44,943 bases of DNA from Nostoc sp. T09 (GTDB lineage: Bacteria > Cyanobacteriota > Cyanobacteriia > Cyanobacteriales > Nostocaceae). The notes below the pieces were generated by a model that was not told where the DNA came from, made no database searches, and worked only from the letters and a program-made list of their open reading frames with translations. The stretch is from NCBI RefSeq assembly GCF_002154695.1, contig NZ_MTAV01000007.1, positions 1 through 44,943 on the forward strand, read 5' to 3'. Each line of letters starts with the position of its first letter. The first letter of the stretch is position 1. Both the position numbers and the translations under genes were made by a program. Positions 34,550 through 43,366 of the stretch are shown piece after piece.

Positions 34550-35956
34550 TTGTCTAACGGAATTTACCAAGCACAGCCACCTCTAGAATTTATTCCTCCG
34601 AGGTTTAACCCCTTATTACTTCAATTGACGCACCTGTTACTACCAAGCTGGATCAACTGGAAAACGGCCATTACTCACATTGAAGCTGACAACGTAGAAA
34701 TTTTAGCCGATCTTTATCATCAATTTCAGGAAGGTAAGACTAGGTTTTTGCTAGCATTTCGCCATCCGAAAACGGAAGATCCGGTTTGTTTAGGCTACTT
34801 ACTTTCGCAACTCGTGCCTCAGGTAGCACGTGAACAGGGCATAAAAATTGAATCTCCAATTCATGCTCATTTTATCTACGATCGCGGCATTCCTCTATGG
34901 GCAGGTCAACATATCGGCTGGCTGGCTTCACATTTAGGCGGGACTCCTATCCAGCGGGGGAAAGCCGACTGGAATGGTTTGCGTTCGGCGCGTGACTTAT
35001 TTGCCAACGGGAAATTCCCGATGGCTGCTGCGCCAGAAGGGGCCACCAATGGTTTATCGGAGATTATCAGTCCCCTAGAACCAGGTATTGCCCAATTAGG
35101 CTTTTGGTGTGCTGAAGATTTGCACAAAGCTGGACGCTCCGAGCAGGTTTTAATTGTACCAGTTGGGATTAAATATAGTTACGTTGCTGCTCCGTGGGGT
35201 GCGATCGCCCAGCTGTTAAGTGAATTAGAAGCGGCTAGTGGTTTACCTGTAAATCCATCAGAAAATGGCAATAGTGCCACAATTGAGTCCCTTTATCCGC
35301 GATTGTTGACTTTGGCAGAAAAGTTATTGACGTTGATGGAACAGTTTTACACAAAGTTTTATCATCAAAAGCTGCCAGAGATTATTTTGGCACCAGAAGA
35401 AACAAGCGATCGCAACCAAGCATTAACAGCACGCTTGCAAGCATTGATGCACATAGCATTACAAATGTCAGAGCAGTATTTTGACTTAGCACCTAAGGGA
35501 GCTTGGAACGATCGTTGTCGGCGGGTAGAGCAAGCAGGCTGGAATTATATCTTTAGAGAAGAGTTTAAGGATATCAAAGCATTATCTCCCATAGAACATG
35601 CTTTAGGCGATCGCGTTGCCGAAGAAGCAAACCGCCGAATGTGGCACATGCGCTTAGTAGAAAGTTTTGTTGCTGTTTCTGGTAGCTATATTAAAGCCAA
35701 ACCCACAGCAGAAAGGTTTGCTGAGACAACCTTGCTTTTGAGGGACATGGTAAATAAAATTCAAGGCACTAATAGCCTATTGCACCGTCCGCAATTGGGT
35801 AAGCAACAGGTAAAAATCAGTATTGGTGAGCCGATATCTGTTTCTGAACGCTATCCAGTTTATAAAGCTAATCGCTTAGGTGCGAAGCAAGCCGTAACTG
35901 AATTGACCAATGATTTACAGCACACGATGGAGAGTTTGATTGTCAAAGAAGGATAA
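34550..35956 (+). CDS. PlsC-like glycerolipid acyltransferase family protein (468 aa)
   Basis: The acyltransferase motif H-x4-D appears in AFRHPKTEDPV (about 69-79), and APEGATNG (about 162-169) fills the place of the FPEGTR phosphate-binding motif. These suggest a 1-acyl-glycerol-3-phosphate or similar acyltransferase. The protein is about twice the usual PlsC length; the C-terminal ~200 residues are helical and of unknown role. The start is a TTG preceded by TAGGAGA; no nearer ATG fits. Its exact substrate is uncertain. Confidence 0.8.
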   Translation: MSNGIYQAQPPLEFIPPRFNPLLLQLTHLLLPSWINWKTAITHIEADNVEILADLYHQFQEGKTRFLLAFRHPKTEDPVCLGYLLSQLVPQVAREQGIKIESPIHAHFIYDRGIPLWAGQHIGWLASHLGGTPIQRGKADWNGLRSARDLFANGKFPMAAAPEGATNGLSEIISPLEPGIAQLGFWCAEDLHKAGRSEQVLIVPVGIKYSYVAAPWGAIAQLLSELEAASGLPVNPSENGNSATIESLYPRLLTLAEKLLTLMEQFYTKFYHQKLPEIILAPEETSDRNQALTARLQALMHIALQMSEQYFDLAPKGAWNDRCRRVEQAGWNYIFREEFKDIKALSPIEHALGDRVAEEANRRMWHMRLVESFVAVSGSYIKAKPTAERFAETTLLLRDMVNKIQGTNSLLHRPQLGKQQVKISIGEPISVSERYPVYKANRLGAKQAVTELTNDLQHTMESLIVKEG

Positions 35957-36001
35957 GGAGATTCACCATTACATTCTAAAAATTGGCTAAATAAACTAAG
36001 A

Positions 36002-36805
36002 GTGAAAACTGACAGTATCTTTTATCGACTCTTTCAAGAGGTTCCCAGTATTTTCTTTGAACTTATTGGCAACCCACCCGAAACCGCTAACATCTATCAA
36101 TTTTCTTCAGTTGAAATTAAGCAAACAGCTTTTAGAATTGATGGTGTTTTTCTTCCTACTCAAGATACAAACAATCCCATTTATTTTGTCGAAGTCCAAT
36201 TTCAACCAGACGCAGATATTTACTCGCGTGTAATTTCCGAAATATTTTTATATTTGCGGCAGAATAAATCTAAACATACTTGGCAAGGAGTAATTATCTA
36301 TGCAAGCAGAAGTATTGATACAGGAAACATTAAAGATTGTCACGAATTCTTTAGCAGCCAGCGTCTGACACGAATTTATTTGGATGAATTAGGTGAAGTA
36401 GCATCACTGCCCATAGGTATTGCTACCATGAAATTAATCATTGAGAATGAAGATACAGCCATTACCACCGCCAGAGAGTTAATCAACCGTACCAAGCAAG
36501 CTGTAAACTTACAATTGCAACAGCAGCAGCTATTAGCATTGATAGAAACTATTTTGGTTTATAAATTTCCGCAAATGAGTCGAGAGGAGATAGAAGCAAT
36601 GTTTGGCTTAAATGAGTTGAAACAAACGCGAGTTTATCAAGAAGCAAGAGAAGAAGGTGAACAAGAAGGTAAACAAAAAGCAAAATTAGAAGCTGTACCT
36701 AAACTTTTAGCATTAGGGTTAACTGTTGAACAAATAGCACAGGCGTTAGACTTAGATGTTATACAAGTGCAGCAAATAGCACAGCAAACACCCCCAAATG
36801 AATAG
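36002..36805 (+). CDS. Rpn-family recombination-promoting nuclease / putative transposase (DUF2887 type)
   Basis: A 267-aa protein that begins with KTDSIFYRLFQEVPSIFFEL, typical of cyanobacterial Rpn/DUF2887 members. The PD-(D/E)xK-like core has RIDGVFLP (Asp, about 46) and YFVEVQFQ (Glu-x-Gln, about 60-67). The tail (about 205-235, EAREEGEQEGKQKAKLEA) is a charged helix seen in this family, followed by a helix-turn-helix-like VEQIAQALDLDV. E. coli Rpn proteins are DNases that promote recombination. The start is a GTG. It opens the accessory island. Confidence 0.85.
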   Translation: MKTDSIFYRLFQEVPSIFFELIGNPPETANIYQFSSVEIKQTAFRIDGVFLPTQDTNNPIYFVEVQFQPDADIYSRVISEIFLYLRQNKSKHTWQGVIIYASRSIDTGNIKDCHEFFSSQRLTRIYLDELGEVASLPIGIATMKLIIENEDTAITTARELINRTKQAVNLQLQQQQLLALIETILVYKFPQMSREEIEAMFGLNELKQTRVYQEAREEGEQEGKQKAKLEAVPKLLALGLTVEQIAQALDLDVIQVQQIAQQTPPNE

Positions 36806-36829
36806 CAAAGCGATCGCAGCATTTTGTAT

Positions 36830-36955
36830 ATGAACAAAATTACTATATCTAACCTTGATGATGACATGAAATCTCGTCTACAAAAGGAGCCAAAAAACTT
36901 AGTCGTAAATAAATTTGATGTCAGTCCTCACAGAAACTTTAGAAAGAATCTTTAA
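36830..36955 (+). pseudogene. Frameshifted remnant of a FitA-like antitoxin gene
   Basis: The first ~60 bases match the start of the intact antitoxin at 38455 almost base for base (ISNLDDDMK shared). A one-base loss near 36885 (AAACGAGCC in the intact gene, AAGGAGCC here) shifts the frame, giving a 41-residue product ending HRNFRKNL. The 3' part overlaps the start of the SMI1/KNR4-HEAT gene. It is a scar of an earlier toxin-antitoxin copy. Confidence 0.75.
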
Positions 36956-38012
36956 GCATCTGCAACAACATAGAGCAGAGATAGCTTCACTTCTTCAACC
37001 AGGATTAACCATTGAAGAAATTCAATCTCTAATTAAACATTTACCTTTTTGTTTACCACAAGAAGTTTATGAACTTTACCAGTGGCGTAATGGTATAGAT
37101 TATTCAAATATTTCAAAAGTTGAAAATTTACATCTTAATATCAGTTTTATTCCTGGACTTGACTTTCTACCTTTGGAAGAAGCGATAGAATCTTCTAAAG
37201 AAATTGAGGAATTTAGGAATCAATATACTTCACTAGAGGAAGAGAACTGCCATAAAACCTGGTTTCCAATCTTCGGTTCTGATGATTTAGAGTACCTAAT
37301 TGTTTTTGGCGATTCGGTGATTAGTCAAGATTCACCTATAATGCACTGTCATTTAGGAGGTGGAAGTTTACCTCAAGTTAAATATCCTAATCTTACAACT
37401 TTCATGAAGGTAGTCGCAGAATGTTATGAAACAACTGCCTATTATATTGTTGAGCCGTCGAAATATAATTATCTTAGTTCATATTTAGAAGAAGACGCAA
37501 AACAAGTTGCTGAAATTGAACGTAAGTATTTTTCTGAACAACTAGAGGCAGTATTAAAAGCATTATTTCAACCCAGAGCTTTACTGGAAAACGAGACATT
37601 TGATATTTTATATCGCTTTAAAGATCCAAGATTTATAGAACCAATGATTCATGCTCTTCATCTACCTTTATATGAAGTAAATAATGAAGAAGAAAATATA
37701 TTAATTCGTATAAGAGCAGCTATGATTCTTGGAGAAATTGGAGATTTGAGAGCAGTCGAGCCTCTGATGAGAGCATTAGAATCCCGGCTGAACCAAGACC
37801 GTGGATACTCTGTTGCAAATAAAGCAGCAGAAGCACTTAGAAAATTAGGAGACCCCAGAGCTATTAAATCGTTGAAACTATTTTTGCAAAATAATAAACA
37901 GATTCTTCCAACTTTTATACCATCGCCTTCATGGCTTGAGCGAATTGCTCTTCAAGAAGCGCGAGAGGAAGCAAAATGGGCAATCGAAGAACTGAAAAAG
38001 AAAAGTTATTAA
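36918..38012 (+). CDS. SMI1/KNR4-domain protein with C-terminal HEAT repeats (364 aa)
   Basis: The N-terminal domain (about 20-175) has the SMI1/KNR4 features LPFCLPQEVYELYQWRNG and HKTWFPIFGSDDLEYLIVFGD, and PNLTTFMKVVAECYE near its end. SMI1/KNR4 proteins are frequent immunity proteins in bacterial toxin systems. The C-terminal part has HEAT-type pairs: ILGEIGDLRAVEPLMRALES and AAEALRKLGDPRAIKSLKLF. That fusion suggests a binding scaffold. The ATG at 36918 is used; a TTG directly precedes it. It overlaps the antitoxin remnant and no intact toxin is adjacent. Confidence 0.8.
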   Translation: MSVLTETLERIFKHLQQHRAEIASLLQPGLTIEEIQSLIKHLPFCLPQEVYELYQWRNGIDYSNISKVENLHLNISFIPGLDFLPLEEAIESSKEIEEFRNQYTSLEEENCHKTWFPIFGSDDLEYLIVFGDSVISQDSPIMHCHLGGGSLPQVKYPNLTTFMKVVAECYETTAYYIVEPSKYNYLSSYLEEDAKQVAEIERKYFSEQLEAVLKALFQPRALLENETFDILYRFKDPRFIEPMIHALHLPLYEVNNEEENILIRIRAAMILGEIGDLRAVEPLMRALESRLNQDRGYSVANKAAEALRKLGDPRAIKSLKLFLQNNKQILPTFIPSPSWLERIALQEAREEAKWAIEELKKKSY

Positions 38013-38047
38013 TACTAAAAATGAATGTATATATTTAAAACAAATAC

Positions 38048-38308
38048 GGGAATGCAGAGTTATTTGCATTTTGTTCTTTTCTATAGAAAATAGGCGGACT
38101 GGGAGCTTACCCTTTCCACCTGTAAAATTTGCTTACCAAATATGTGTGCAAATTAAGTTAAGTGATTTTCTAACAAAGATGCGATCGCTTCTGGATGAAC
38201 TTTCTTGTATTGCTTTTTACCAATACGTACTACGCAGTTAGGTGCGCTGCTGCAACGTTTTTGGCAGCCTGTATGCTCAATTGTCACTTTGTCGAGTAAA
38301 CCGCGATC
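38048..38308. repeat. Left copy of a 261-nt direct repeat flanking the FitAB-Uma2 module
   Basis: Matches 39727-39987 in the same orientation with an offset of 1679 bases and only scattered differences. It contains the end of the [2Fe-2S] protein gene plus about 105 bases of downstream DNA (GGGAATGCAGAGTTATTTGC shared). Similarity stops sharply at CCGCGATC (38308). Confidence 0.9.
38153..38308 (-). pseudogene. 3' fragment of the [2Fe-2S] ferredoxin-like gene (duplicate)
   Basis: Encodes, without a start, the last ~51 residues of the protein at 39832-40368: DKVTIEHTGCQKRCSSAPNC and KKVHPEAIASLLENHLT. The frame is still open, so the copy is recent or gene-converted. The remaining DNA to the antitoxin start at 38455 contains no gene I can see. 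Confidence 0.85.
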
Positions 38309-38454
38309 GCCAGGTTACCCAATTGCAGAGGTAATCTTTCATGGTTTGCAGGTTGGTAGTCTACCAGAATGAGATAATATCTCAGCGTAATTCTCCGCTT
38401 GCTTCACAACTTTAGATACACTAGATAATAAATGATGTTGTTATTGCTTAAAAT

Positions 38455-38703
38455 ATGAACAATATTACTATATCTAACCTTGATGATGACATGAAATTTC
38501 GTCTACAAAAACGAGCCGAAAAACATGGTCGTTCTCTCGAAGAAGAAGCCAAAGAAATTCTGCGGATAGTTCTAACAGAAAATCAGGATGAAACGTTAAA
38601 CATCGCTACTATAATTGAGCAACGTTTTGCAGATTGGGGAGGCTTGGAATTACCAGAAATTCCTAGAGAACCTATCCGCACAGTATCTAACTTTGAAGAA
38701 TGA
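38455..38703 (+). CDS. FitA-like ribbon-helix-helix antitoxin
   Basis: An 82-aa protein starting NNITISNLDDDMKFRLQKRA, the beta-strand and first helix of a ribbon-helix-helix DNA-binding fold, followed by HGRSLEEEAKEILRIVL (second helix). The C-terminal half (WGGLELPEIPREPI) should block the toxin. Its stop overlaps the toxin start (ATGA), so the two are translationally coupled. It probably represses its own promoter. Such antitoxins are named FitA or VapB; the sequence fits FitA better. Confidence 0.9.
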   Translation: MNNITISNLDDDMKFRLQKRAEKHGRSLEEEAKEILRIVLTENQDETLNIATIIEQRFADWGGLELPEIPREPIRTVSNFEE

Positions 38704-39122
38704 TTATTCTTGATACAAACGTAGTGTCAGAATTAATGAAACCTAACAAGTCTGAAATAGTTCGTAATTGGGCCGCTCAACAATCTTTAATGAATCTGTT
38801 TACCACAACAATTACTCAAGCAGAAATTCTATATGGTATAGCTTTACTTCCTGCTGGGAAAAGGCGAGATGGCCTTAGTCAAGCAGCACAACTGATGTTC
38901 TTAGAAGATTTTGCTGGGCGTGTTCTTCCCTTTGATCAAACTGCTGCTGTAGCTTTTGCTAACATTGCGTCTCAAAGAAGACAGAATGGGAATCCTATTT
39001 CCCAAGCAGATGCTCAGATTGCTGCTATTTGTTACATCCATGCAGGAACCATTGCAACACGCAACGTCTCTGACTTTGAAGGATGTGGTATTTCTATTAT
39101 TAATCCTTGGGAAGCCCTCTGA
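38700..39122 (+). CDS. PIN-domain toxin, FitB/VapC type
   Basis: A 140-aa PIN ribonuclease. The acidic residues are in place: Asp5 in ILDTNVVSELMKP, Glu44 in TQAEILYGIALLP, Asp104 in SQADAQIAAIC and Asp near TRNVSDFEGCG. These bind Mg and cut RNA; tRNA or mRNA is the usual substrate in VapC. It begins inside the antitoxin stop codon. The length and final INPW motif match FitB-like toxins. The whole pair lies between the 261-nt repeats. Confidence 0.92.
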   Translation: MIILDTNVVSELMKPNKSEIVRNWAAQQSLMNLFTTTITQAEILYGIALLPAGKRRDGLSQAAQLMFLEDFAGRVLPFDQTAAVAFANIASQRRQNGNPISQADAQIAAICYIHAGTIATRNVSDFEGCGISIINPWEAL

Positions 39123-39141
39123 AGAATCTCTTAACAATGGA

Positions 39142-39717
39142 TCAACCAGGAAATACCTTGGATAAGTCTAATACTAAATCACTAAAATTTGACAGATTAA
39201 CTGATTCATCCGGCAGAAAAATTGTCTTGTGGCGATAACCAAATTTACCTTGTAAAGCTTGATAAGGCTCGCTGTAGCACTCTAGATAATTATCTACTAA
39301 ATTAAATATCCAATAATCAGCAATACCTGCTTCTGCATACAGGGGTAGCTTTTCTTCTTGGTCATATTTTAAAGAAGAATCAGCAATCTCGATTAAAAGT
39401 AAAATATCAGATGGGCTGGGATGATTTGCTAAATAGTCATCAGAACGATTTCGCACAATCACCAAATCTGGTTCTGGTTCGCTGTTTTTAGAAATAATAA
39501 TTGGGTCTTGCGATCGCAGAGTTCCTTGTTCTTTAATAAGCTTGAATAACTCTCGATACAAGCGGGTACCGCAAACAGAATGCGGTGTACCTTTAGCTGC
39601 CATATTGATTATTTCACCCTTGATTAGCTCAACTCGGTCATCTTCCGTAAAGAAGCCGAGTTCTGCTAGGCGGTGATATTCAGCTATGGTAAAGCGTTTA
39701 GCAGTGCTTAAGCTCAT
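39142..39717 (-). CDS. Uma2-family (DUF820) endonuclease, intact
   Basis: A 191-aa restriction-endonuclease-fold protein. It has RFTIAEYHRLAELGFFTEDD (start), ELIKGEIINM, the catalytic EPDLVIV and LLLIEIADSSLKYDQEEKLPLY (Glu, Lys), and ADYWIFNLVDN. These proteins are abundant in cyanobacteria; most have no known function. It is convergent with the toxin, ending 20 bases past it, and starts just before the right 261-nt repeat. Confidence 0.88.
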   Translation of the reverse strand: MSLSTAKRFTIAEYHRLAELGFFTEDDRVELIKGEIINMAAKGTPHSVCGTRLYRELFKLIKEQGTLRSQDPIIISKNSEPEPDLVIVRNRSDDYLANHPSPSDILLLIEIADSSLKYDQEEKLPLYAEAGIADYWIFNLVDNYLECYSEPYQALQGKFGYRHKTIFLPDESVNLSNFSDLVLDLSKVFPG

Positions 39718-39726
39718 AACACATAT

Positions 39727-39987
39727 GGGAATGCAGAGTTATTTGCATCTTACACTTTTATACGGAAAATAGGCGGACTGAGAACCTACCCTTTCCACCT
39801 GTAAAATTTGATTACCAAATATGTGTGCAAATTAAGTTAAGTGATTTTCCAACAAAGATGCGATCGCTTCTGGATGAACTTTCTTGTATTGCTTTTTACC
39901 AATCCGTACCACGCAGTTAGGTGCGCTGCTGCAACGTTTTTGGCAACCTGTATGCTCAATTGTCACTTTGTCGAGTAAACCGCGATC
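39727..39987. repeat. Right copy of the 261-nt direct repeat
   Basis: The apparent source copy, because it is continuous with the full-length [2Fe-2S] protein gene; its left end lies within ten bases of the Uma2 start codon. Confidence 0.9.
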
Positions 39988-40368
39988 ACACAAAGTTTTT
40001 TCTAATTCTGAGACTAAACCTTTACCACCCCGTTTGAGGCAACCGGATTTTTGACAAACCATTATCTTGGCTTTGGTTTGAAGTGGCAGATTTTCTATTG
40101 GGCAAACACCAGTTGCTTTTACCCGAAAAGCTTTGAATGTTATTTTACCTGTGTGCGGATTTAGTTGGCTGATGCCGTCAACGCGAATTTGTTCTCCCGG
40201 TACTAAAGATACGCCTAAAGAACCGCGTAACTCTTTAGGAACTTTAACTTGCAAATTTCCGGCGGGAATTGCTAATCGCAAATATTTAAATTTCCCTTCA
40301 TCACCAACAAAACCCAGGAATTTACCCTCAAGGTTCAATTCCGATAATGTCCGATATTTTTCACCCAT
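39832..40368 (-). CDS. (2Fe-2S) ferredoxin-domain protein downstream of nif genes
   Basis: About 178 aa from the ATG at 40368 (MGEKYRTLSELNLEG). The N-terminal half is a small beta domain (VKVPKELRGSLGVSL, GEQIRVDGISQL). The C-terminal half is a thioredoxin-like ferredoxin with Cys in IMVCQKSGCLKRGGKGL and HTGCQKRCSSAPNCVV, the four usual ligands among them. It may carry electrons; its placement after nifT suggests a link to nitrogen fixation, but similar proteins occur in non-fixing cyanobacteria. Its 3' end is duplicated at 38153-38308. Confidence 0.85.
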   Translation of the reverse strand: MGEKYRTLSELNLEGKFLGFVGDEGKFKYLRLAIPAGNLQVKVPKELRGSLGVSLVPGEQIRVDGISQLNPHTGKITFKAFRVKATGVCPIENLPLQTKAKIMVCQKSGCLKRGGKGLVSELEKTLCDRGLLDKVTIEHTGCQKRCSSAPNCVVRIGKKQYKKVHPEAIASLLENHLT

Positions 40369-40621
40369 GTTCAGCAACTCACAATTCAAAATTAAACTTA
40401 GTTCAACCTGAATCTAAACGGGTGATATCATGTCTTTTCTATCTTCTCTTTGGCTGGTTGTTAAAAAAGCAATTTTCACAACTCTCATAAGATTGCTATA
40501 TATAGTTATCCTATTTAGGTAGTATGAAAAATAATCTCACGCACAAGCCAAAAGAGCAGAGAAATTGACATGATATAAGAGATAGATGCTTCCCCAATTC
40601 CTATCTCCCCCTACGATCATT

Positions 40622-40825
40622 TTAGGCGAGGCGTTTAGCTTCTACTGTTAGAGGTAAACTGTTTTGGTCTGGTAATTCACGAAATTCTAATTCCCAGCCA
40701 TTAGCTAAAGTGAGAATCTTCCCCTCTGCGCTGTCTGTTTGTTTGACTACTTCTTCTTCTAAATCTTTTTTAGCGACGTAGGCAACCAAATGACCAGCAT
40801 CATTCATCCGTAGCATTACTTTCAT
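40622..40825 (-). CDS. nifT: Nitrogen fixation protein NifT
   Basis: A 67-aa protein: [22 protein letters not shown] then LTLANGWELEF and LPLTVEAKRL, the full NifT/FixU pattern. The function is unknown; deletion elsewhere has little effect. The ATG at 40825 lies inside the end of nifZ (26-base overlap), so expression is coupled. It is the last gene of nifV-nifZ-nifT. Confidence 0.95.
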   Translation of the reverse strand: MKVMLRMNDAGHLVAYVAKKDLEEEVVKQTDSAEGKILTLANGWELEFRELPDQNSLPLTVEAKRLA

Positions 40826-41087
40826 TAATTTCCTCAACAGATTCTAGTTCTTTTTTGCGACAACCAATGACGAACCCTGTATCTAAGAAATGCACGGCAT
40901 AGATATATGATCTCTGCAAATATGTGCCTATACTTGCAACGTAGCCGATCTCTCCCTTTTTGGCTAAAACTACCCCGATGTCTTGACCGGGAAATGTGCC
41001 ATCGTTTTTAATCAGCTTACGCAATCGTACTTTTTGGCCGATTTCAAAAGTGGGTGGTAAGTCAAGTTCCATTTCATCGGGTCGCAT
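40800..41087 (-). CDS. nifZ: Nitrogen fixation protein NifZ
   Basis: A 95-aa protein required for maturation of nitrogenase P-clusters in other diazotrophs. It has [36 protein letters not shown] and [21 protein letters not shown]. It overlaps the nifV end by 14 bases and the nifT start by 26, a tight operon. Confidence 0.95.
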   Translation of the reverse strand: MRPDEMELDLPPTFEIGQKVRLRKLIKNDGTFPGQDIGVVLAKKGEIGYVASIGTYLQRSYIYAVHFLDTGFVIGCRKKELESVEEINESNATDE

Positions 41088-42207
41088 GAGAATACCTCTG
41101 TTCTCTGGCTAAATTCAACAGTTCTTCTGTAGTTAGGCTACGTTTTTTCTGGGTTGACTGCTGGCGGACTGCATCTAAAACAGTCTGGGTTTCTTGTGAG
41201 TTGAGAAAGATACCGTGCTGTTCTAGAACGCTAGATACCAAGTGTCGACCAGAATGTTTACCAACTACTAAACGGCGTTCCCAGCCTACTTCTTCCGGCG
41301 CAAATGGTTCGTAGGTAACGGGGTTTTGCAACACGCCATGAGCATGGATTCCAGATTCGTGAGCGAAGGTATTTTCACCAACAATTGCTTTCCAAGGTGG
41401 AACACTGCAACCTGATGCAGAAGCAACTAGTTGAGATAGTTCCAGCAATCTGGGAGTGTCAATACCTAAATCATGGCCGTAAATGCGTTTGACGGCCATG
41501 ACGACTTCTTCTAAAGCCGCGTTTCCGGCTCGTTCACCCAAGCCGTTGACTGTGGTATTGACTGATGATGCTCCAGCTTTGATTCCAGCAAGAGCGTTGG
41601 CAGTAGCTAAACCAAAATCATTGTGGGTGTGGATTTCTAGCGGAATCATCAAAGCTGAAGCGAGGCGCTTGACTTTAGTGTAAGTACTAAAAGGATCTAG
41701 AACTCCGACAGTGTCGCAAAAGCGAAACCGCGATGCACCCCATTCTTGAGCATATAGCGCTACGTCTAAGAGGAAGTTTTCATCGGCTCTTGAGGAATCT
41801 TCTCCCCCTACTGCTACCCAAAGACCGTTATCAACGGCGAAGCTAACACAGTCTTTGAGTTTTTGCAGACTTACCCGCCACTGTCCATGAAATTTGGCAG
41901 CAATTTGGATACCAGAAACAGGAATAGCAATATGTACTCGATCTAAACCGCAAACTAGAGAAGCTTTAATATCGGATATGACAGCGCGGTTCCAGCCGAG
42001 TAATTTGGCTTGCAAACCCAAGTTAGAAATTGCTGAGATAGCGCGTGTTTCTTCCTCTCCCATTGCGGGAATACCGACTTCTAATTCGGGAATACCAATG
42101 GCATCCAAAAACTTAGCGATCGCAACTTTCTCTTCTAAGTTAAAGGCAACGCCTGCTGCTTGCTCGCCATCACGTAATGTAGTGTCATTAATTAGGATTT
42201 GACTCAT
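41074..42207 (-). CDS. nifV: Homocitrate synthase NifV
   Basis: About 377 aa from the ATG at 42207 ([16 protein letters not shown]), the DRE-TIM metallolyase start with Arg and Asp of the active site. [16 protein letters not shown] holds metal-binding His residues, and [18 protein letters not shown] and [17 protein letters not shown] follow. It makes homocitrate, the organic ligand of the nitrogenase iron-molybdenum cofactor. Isopropylmalate synthase is a relative, but the nifZ-nifT context decides. An upstream in-frame ATG at 42258 is less likely. Confidence 0.96.
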   Translation of the reverse strand: MSQILINDTTLRDGEQAAGVAFNLEEKVAIAKFLDAIGIPELEVGIPAMGEEETRAISAISNLGLQAKLLGWNRAVISDIKASLVCGLDRVHIAIPVSGIQIAAKFHGQWRVSLQKLKDCVSFAVDNGLWVAVGGEDSSRADENFLLDVALYAQEWGASRFRFCDTVGVLDPFSTYTKVKRLASALMIPLEIHTHNDFGLATANALAGIKAGASSVNTTVNGLGERAGNAALEEVVMAVKRIYGHDLGIDTPRLLELSQLVASASGCSVPPWKAIVGENTFAHESGIHAHGVLQNPVTYEPFAPEEVGWERRLVVGKHSGRHLVSSVLEQHGIFLNSQETQTVLDAVRQQSTQKKRSLTTEELLNLAREQRYSHATR

Positions 42208-42516
42208 CTCAAATATCTCACTATGGGAATTATTCTTAATATTGTTTGTTGATTGCATTACTGGTGATCTGCAATCGCTACTAATGGTAAATGCCTATAT
42301 AATTTCAACAAGGTGATGGTAAATGCTTAAGAATCTTATAAGACATGATTCATGACTCTTCATTATGCTCCGCTTACACCCAAAACATCTGTATGGCAGA
42401 AAACCAAAAGTTGGTATCATTTACAAATTCTTTTACCCTAGAGAATCTTTACCTTGTAAAGTAGCAATATCTGTTAGACCAATAATGAATGACAAATGAC
42501 AAATGACGAATGAAAG
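42208..42516. other. Intergenic region upstream of nifV
   Basis: About 310 bases containing GGTAAATGC twice (near 42287 and 42316) and AATGACAAATGAC tandem units (42487-42512). I searched for GTAN8TAC (NtcA) and found no good match. Confidence 0.5.
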
Positions 42517-42714
42517 TTAAATTTGCTCATCTAGCCAATCAAAAATCCGTTCAAGCTGCTCTAAATCAACTAGTCCATACTGCCAAAGCAGCATTGGTAA
42601 CGGACCATTATCTAATTCTCGGTGTCGTAGCGCGACAGCAATATCAGCGCGGGAAAGTTCAAGTTCATTATGCAAAAAATTGAGTAATTCTATATTGCTG
42701 TTACGGATGAGCAT
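42517..42714 (-). CDS. DUF2949 domain protein (65 aa)
   Basis: A small acidic helical protein: NIELLNFLHNELELSRADIAVALRH and LPMLLWQYGLVDLEQLERIFDWLD. The family is cyanobacterial and of unknown function. The ATG at 42714 (MLIRNSN) matches the family start better than an upstream one. It sits between asr1405-like and nifV, as I recall for Nostoc PCC 7120. Confidence 0.8.
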   Translation of the reverse strand: MLIRNSNIELLNFLHNELELSRADIAVALRHRELDNGPLPMLLWQYGLVDLEQLERIFDWLDEQI

Positions 42715-43102
42715 ATGGGACTGTACATTTCTGGATGGTGGCAAAAATTAAAAATTTGAAATCACAACTCTTGCTTTGTAACTTCACTTTTTTATTCGCC
42801 AAAATATGTCAAGAAAATTTCAGATTTAGCAGATGGTATTGAACCCAAAGTGAGGCGTTACCTTTTCAGTCTGCAATAAAATCTGCTTGTGAACAGTAAC
42901 TTCTACTTCTAAACCTTAGAGATGATTATGCATATGTGCAAAAATTCTCAATTATGCTGGCAACATTCAATTTTGGATTTTGGTTTTATCCTAAGTTGCG
43001 GTCTGTTGTAGTAGCTTGAGATTAATGAGATTGCTTTTCTTCACTGCGTTCCGGTCGCAATGACAGATACTAGAGGCTGGTTGATTTAATAAAACCGTGT
43101 TC
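42715..43102. other. Intergenic region in nif cluster
   Basis: About 390 bases without an ORF. It contains a segment resembling a dispersed repeat near 43040-43066 (CTGCGTTCCGGTCGCAATGA) and no clear NtcA site. Confidence 0.45.
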
Positions 43103-43360
43103 TCAAGACTCAGCAGTATAATGCCAGCAACGTTCTAACCAGTTCACTAAATCGTGGCGAGAAGCCAGAAATTGCATCATAGTGCTACGAACAAGCATCG
43201 CAGCTTGCAGACTATTCACTTGTACTCGTAAAGAACCATCAGCCGGACAGGAACAGGGAATCATTAACTCTTGCAGGCGGTAACAGATTCGCCAGCGATC
43301 GCTTAAAGGTATTTGCAAAACTTGATCGCCTAAGGCGTTATAACTACTAGGTGGCAACAT
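43103..43360 (-). CDS. Asr1405/Asl0597 family protein (85 aa)
   Basis: A small protein: MLPPSSYNALGDQVLQIPLSD, then RICYRLQELMIPCSCPADGSLRV (two or three Cys close together) and NSLQAAMLVRSTMMQFLASR, ending ERCW. The family is named for Nostoc PCC 7120 genes, one of which lies beside nifP. The Cys-x-Cys motif hints at metal binding, but this is inference. The ATG at 43360 is chosen over a TTG at 43366. Confidence 0.8.
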   Translation of the reverse strand: MLPPSSYNALGDQVLQIPLSDRWRICYRLQELMIPCSCPADGSLRVQVNSLQAAMLVRSTMMQFLASRHDLVNWLERCWHYTAES

Positions 43361-43366
43361 CAGCAA

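Noticed and set aside
36002-36805. Active transposon around the Rpn-family gene
   Set aside because: No terminal inverted repeats or target duplications flank it; Rpn proteins are not classical transposases.
39142-40825. Heterocyst excision element in the nif region
   Set aside because: No xis-type recombinase and no interrupted nif gene is present; the nifV, nifZ and nifT frames are all intact.
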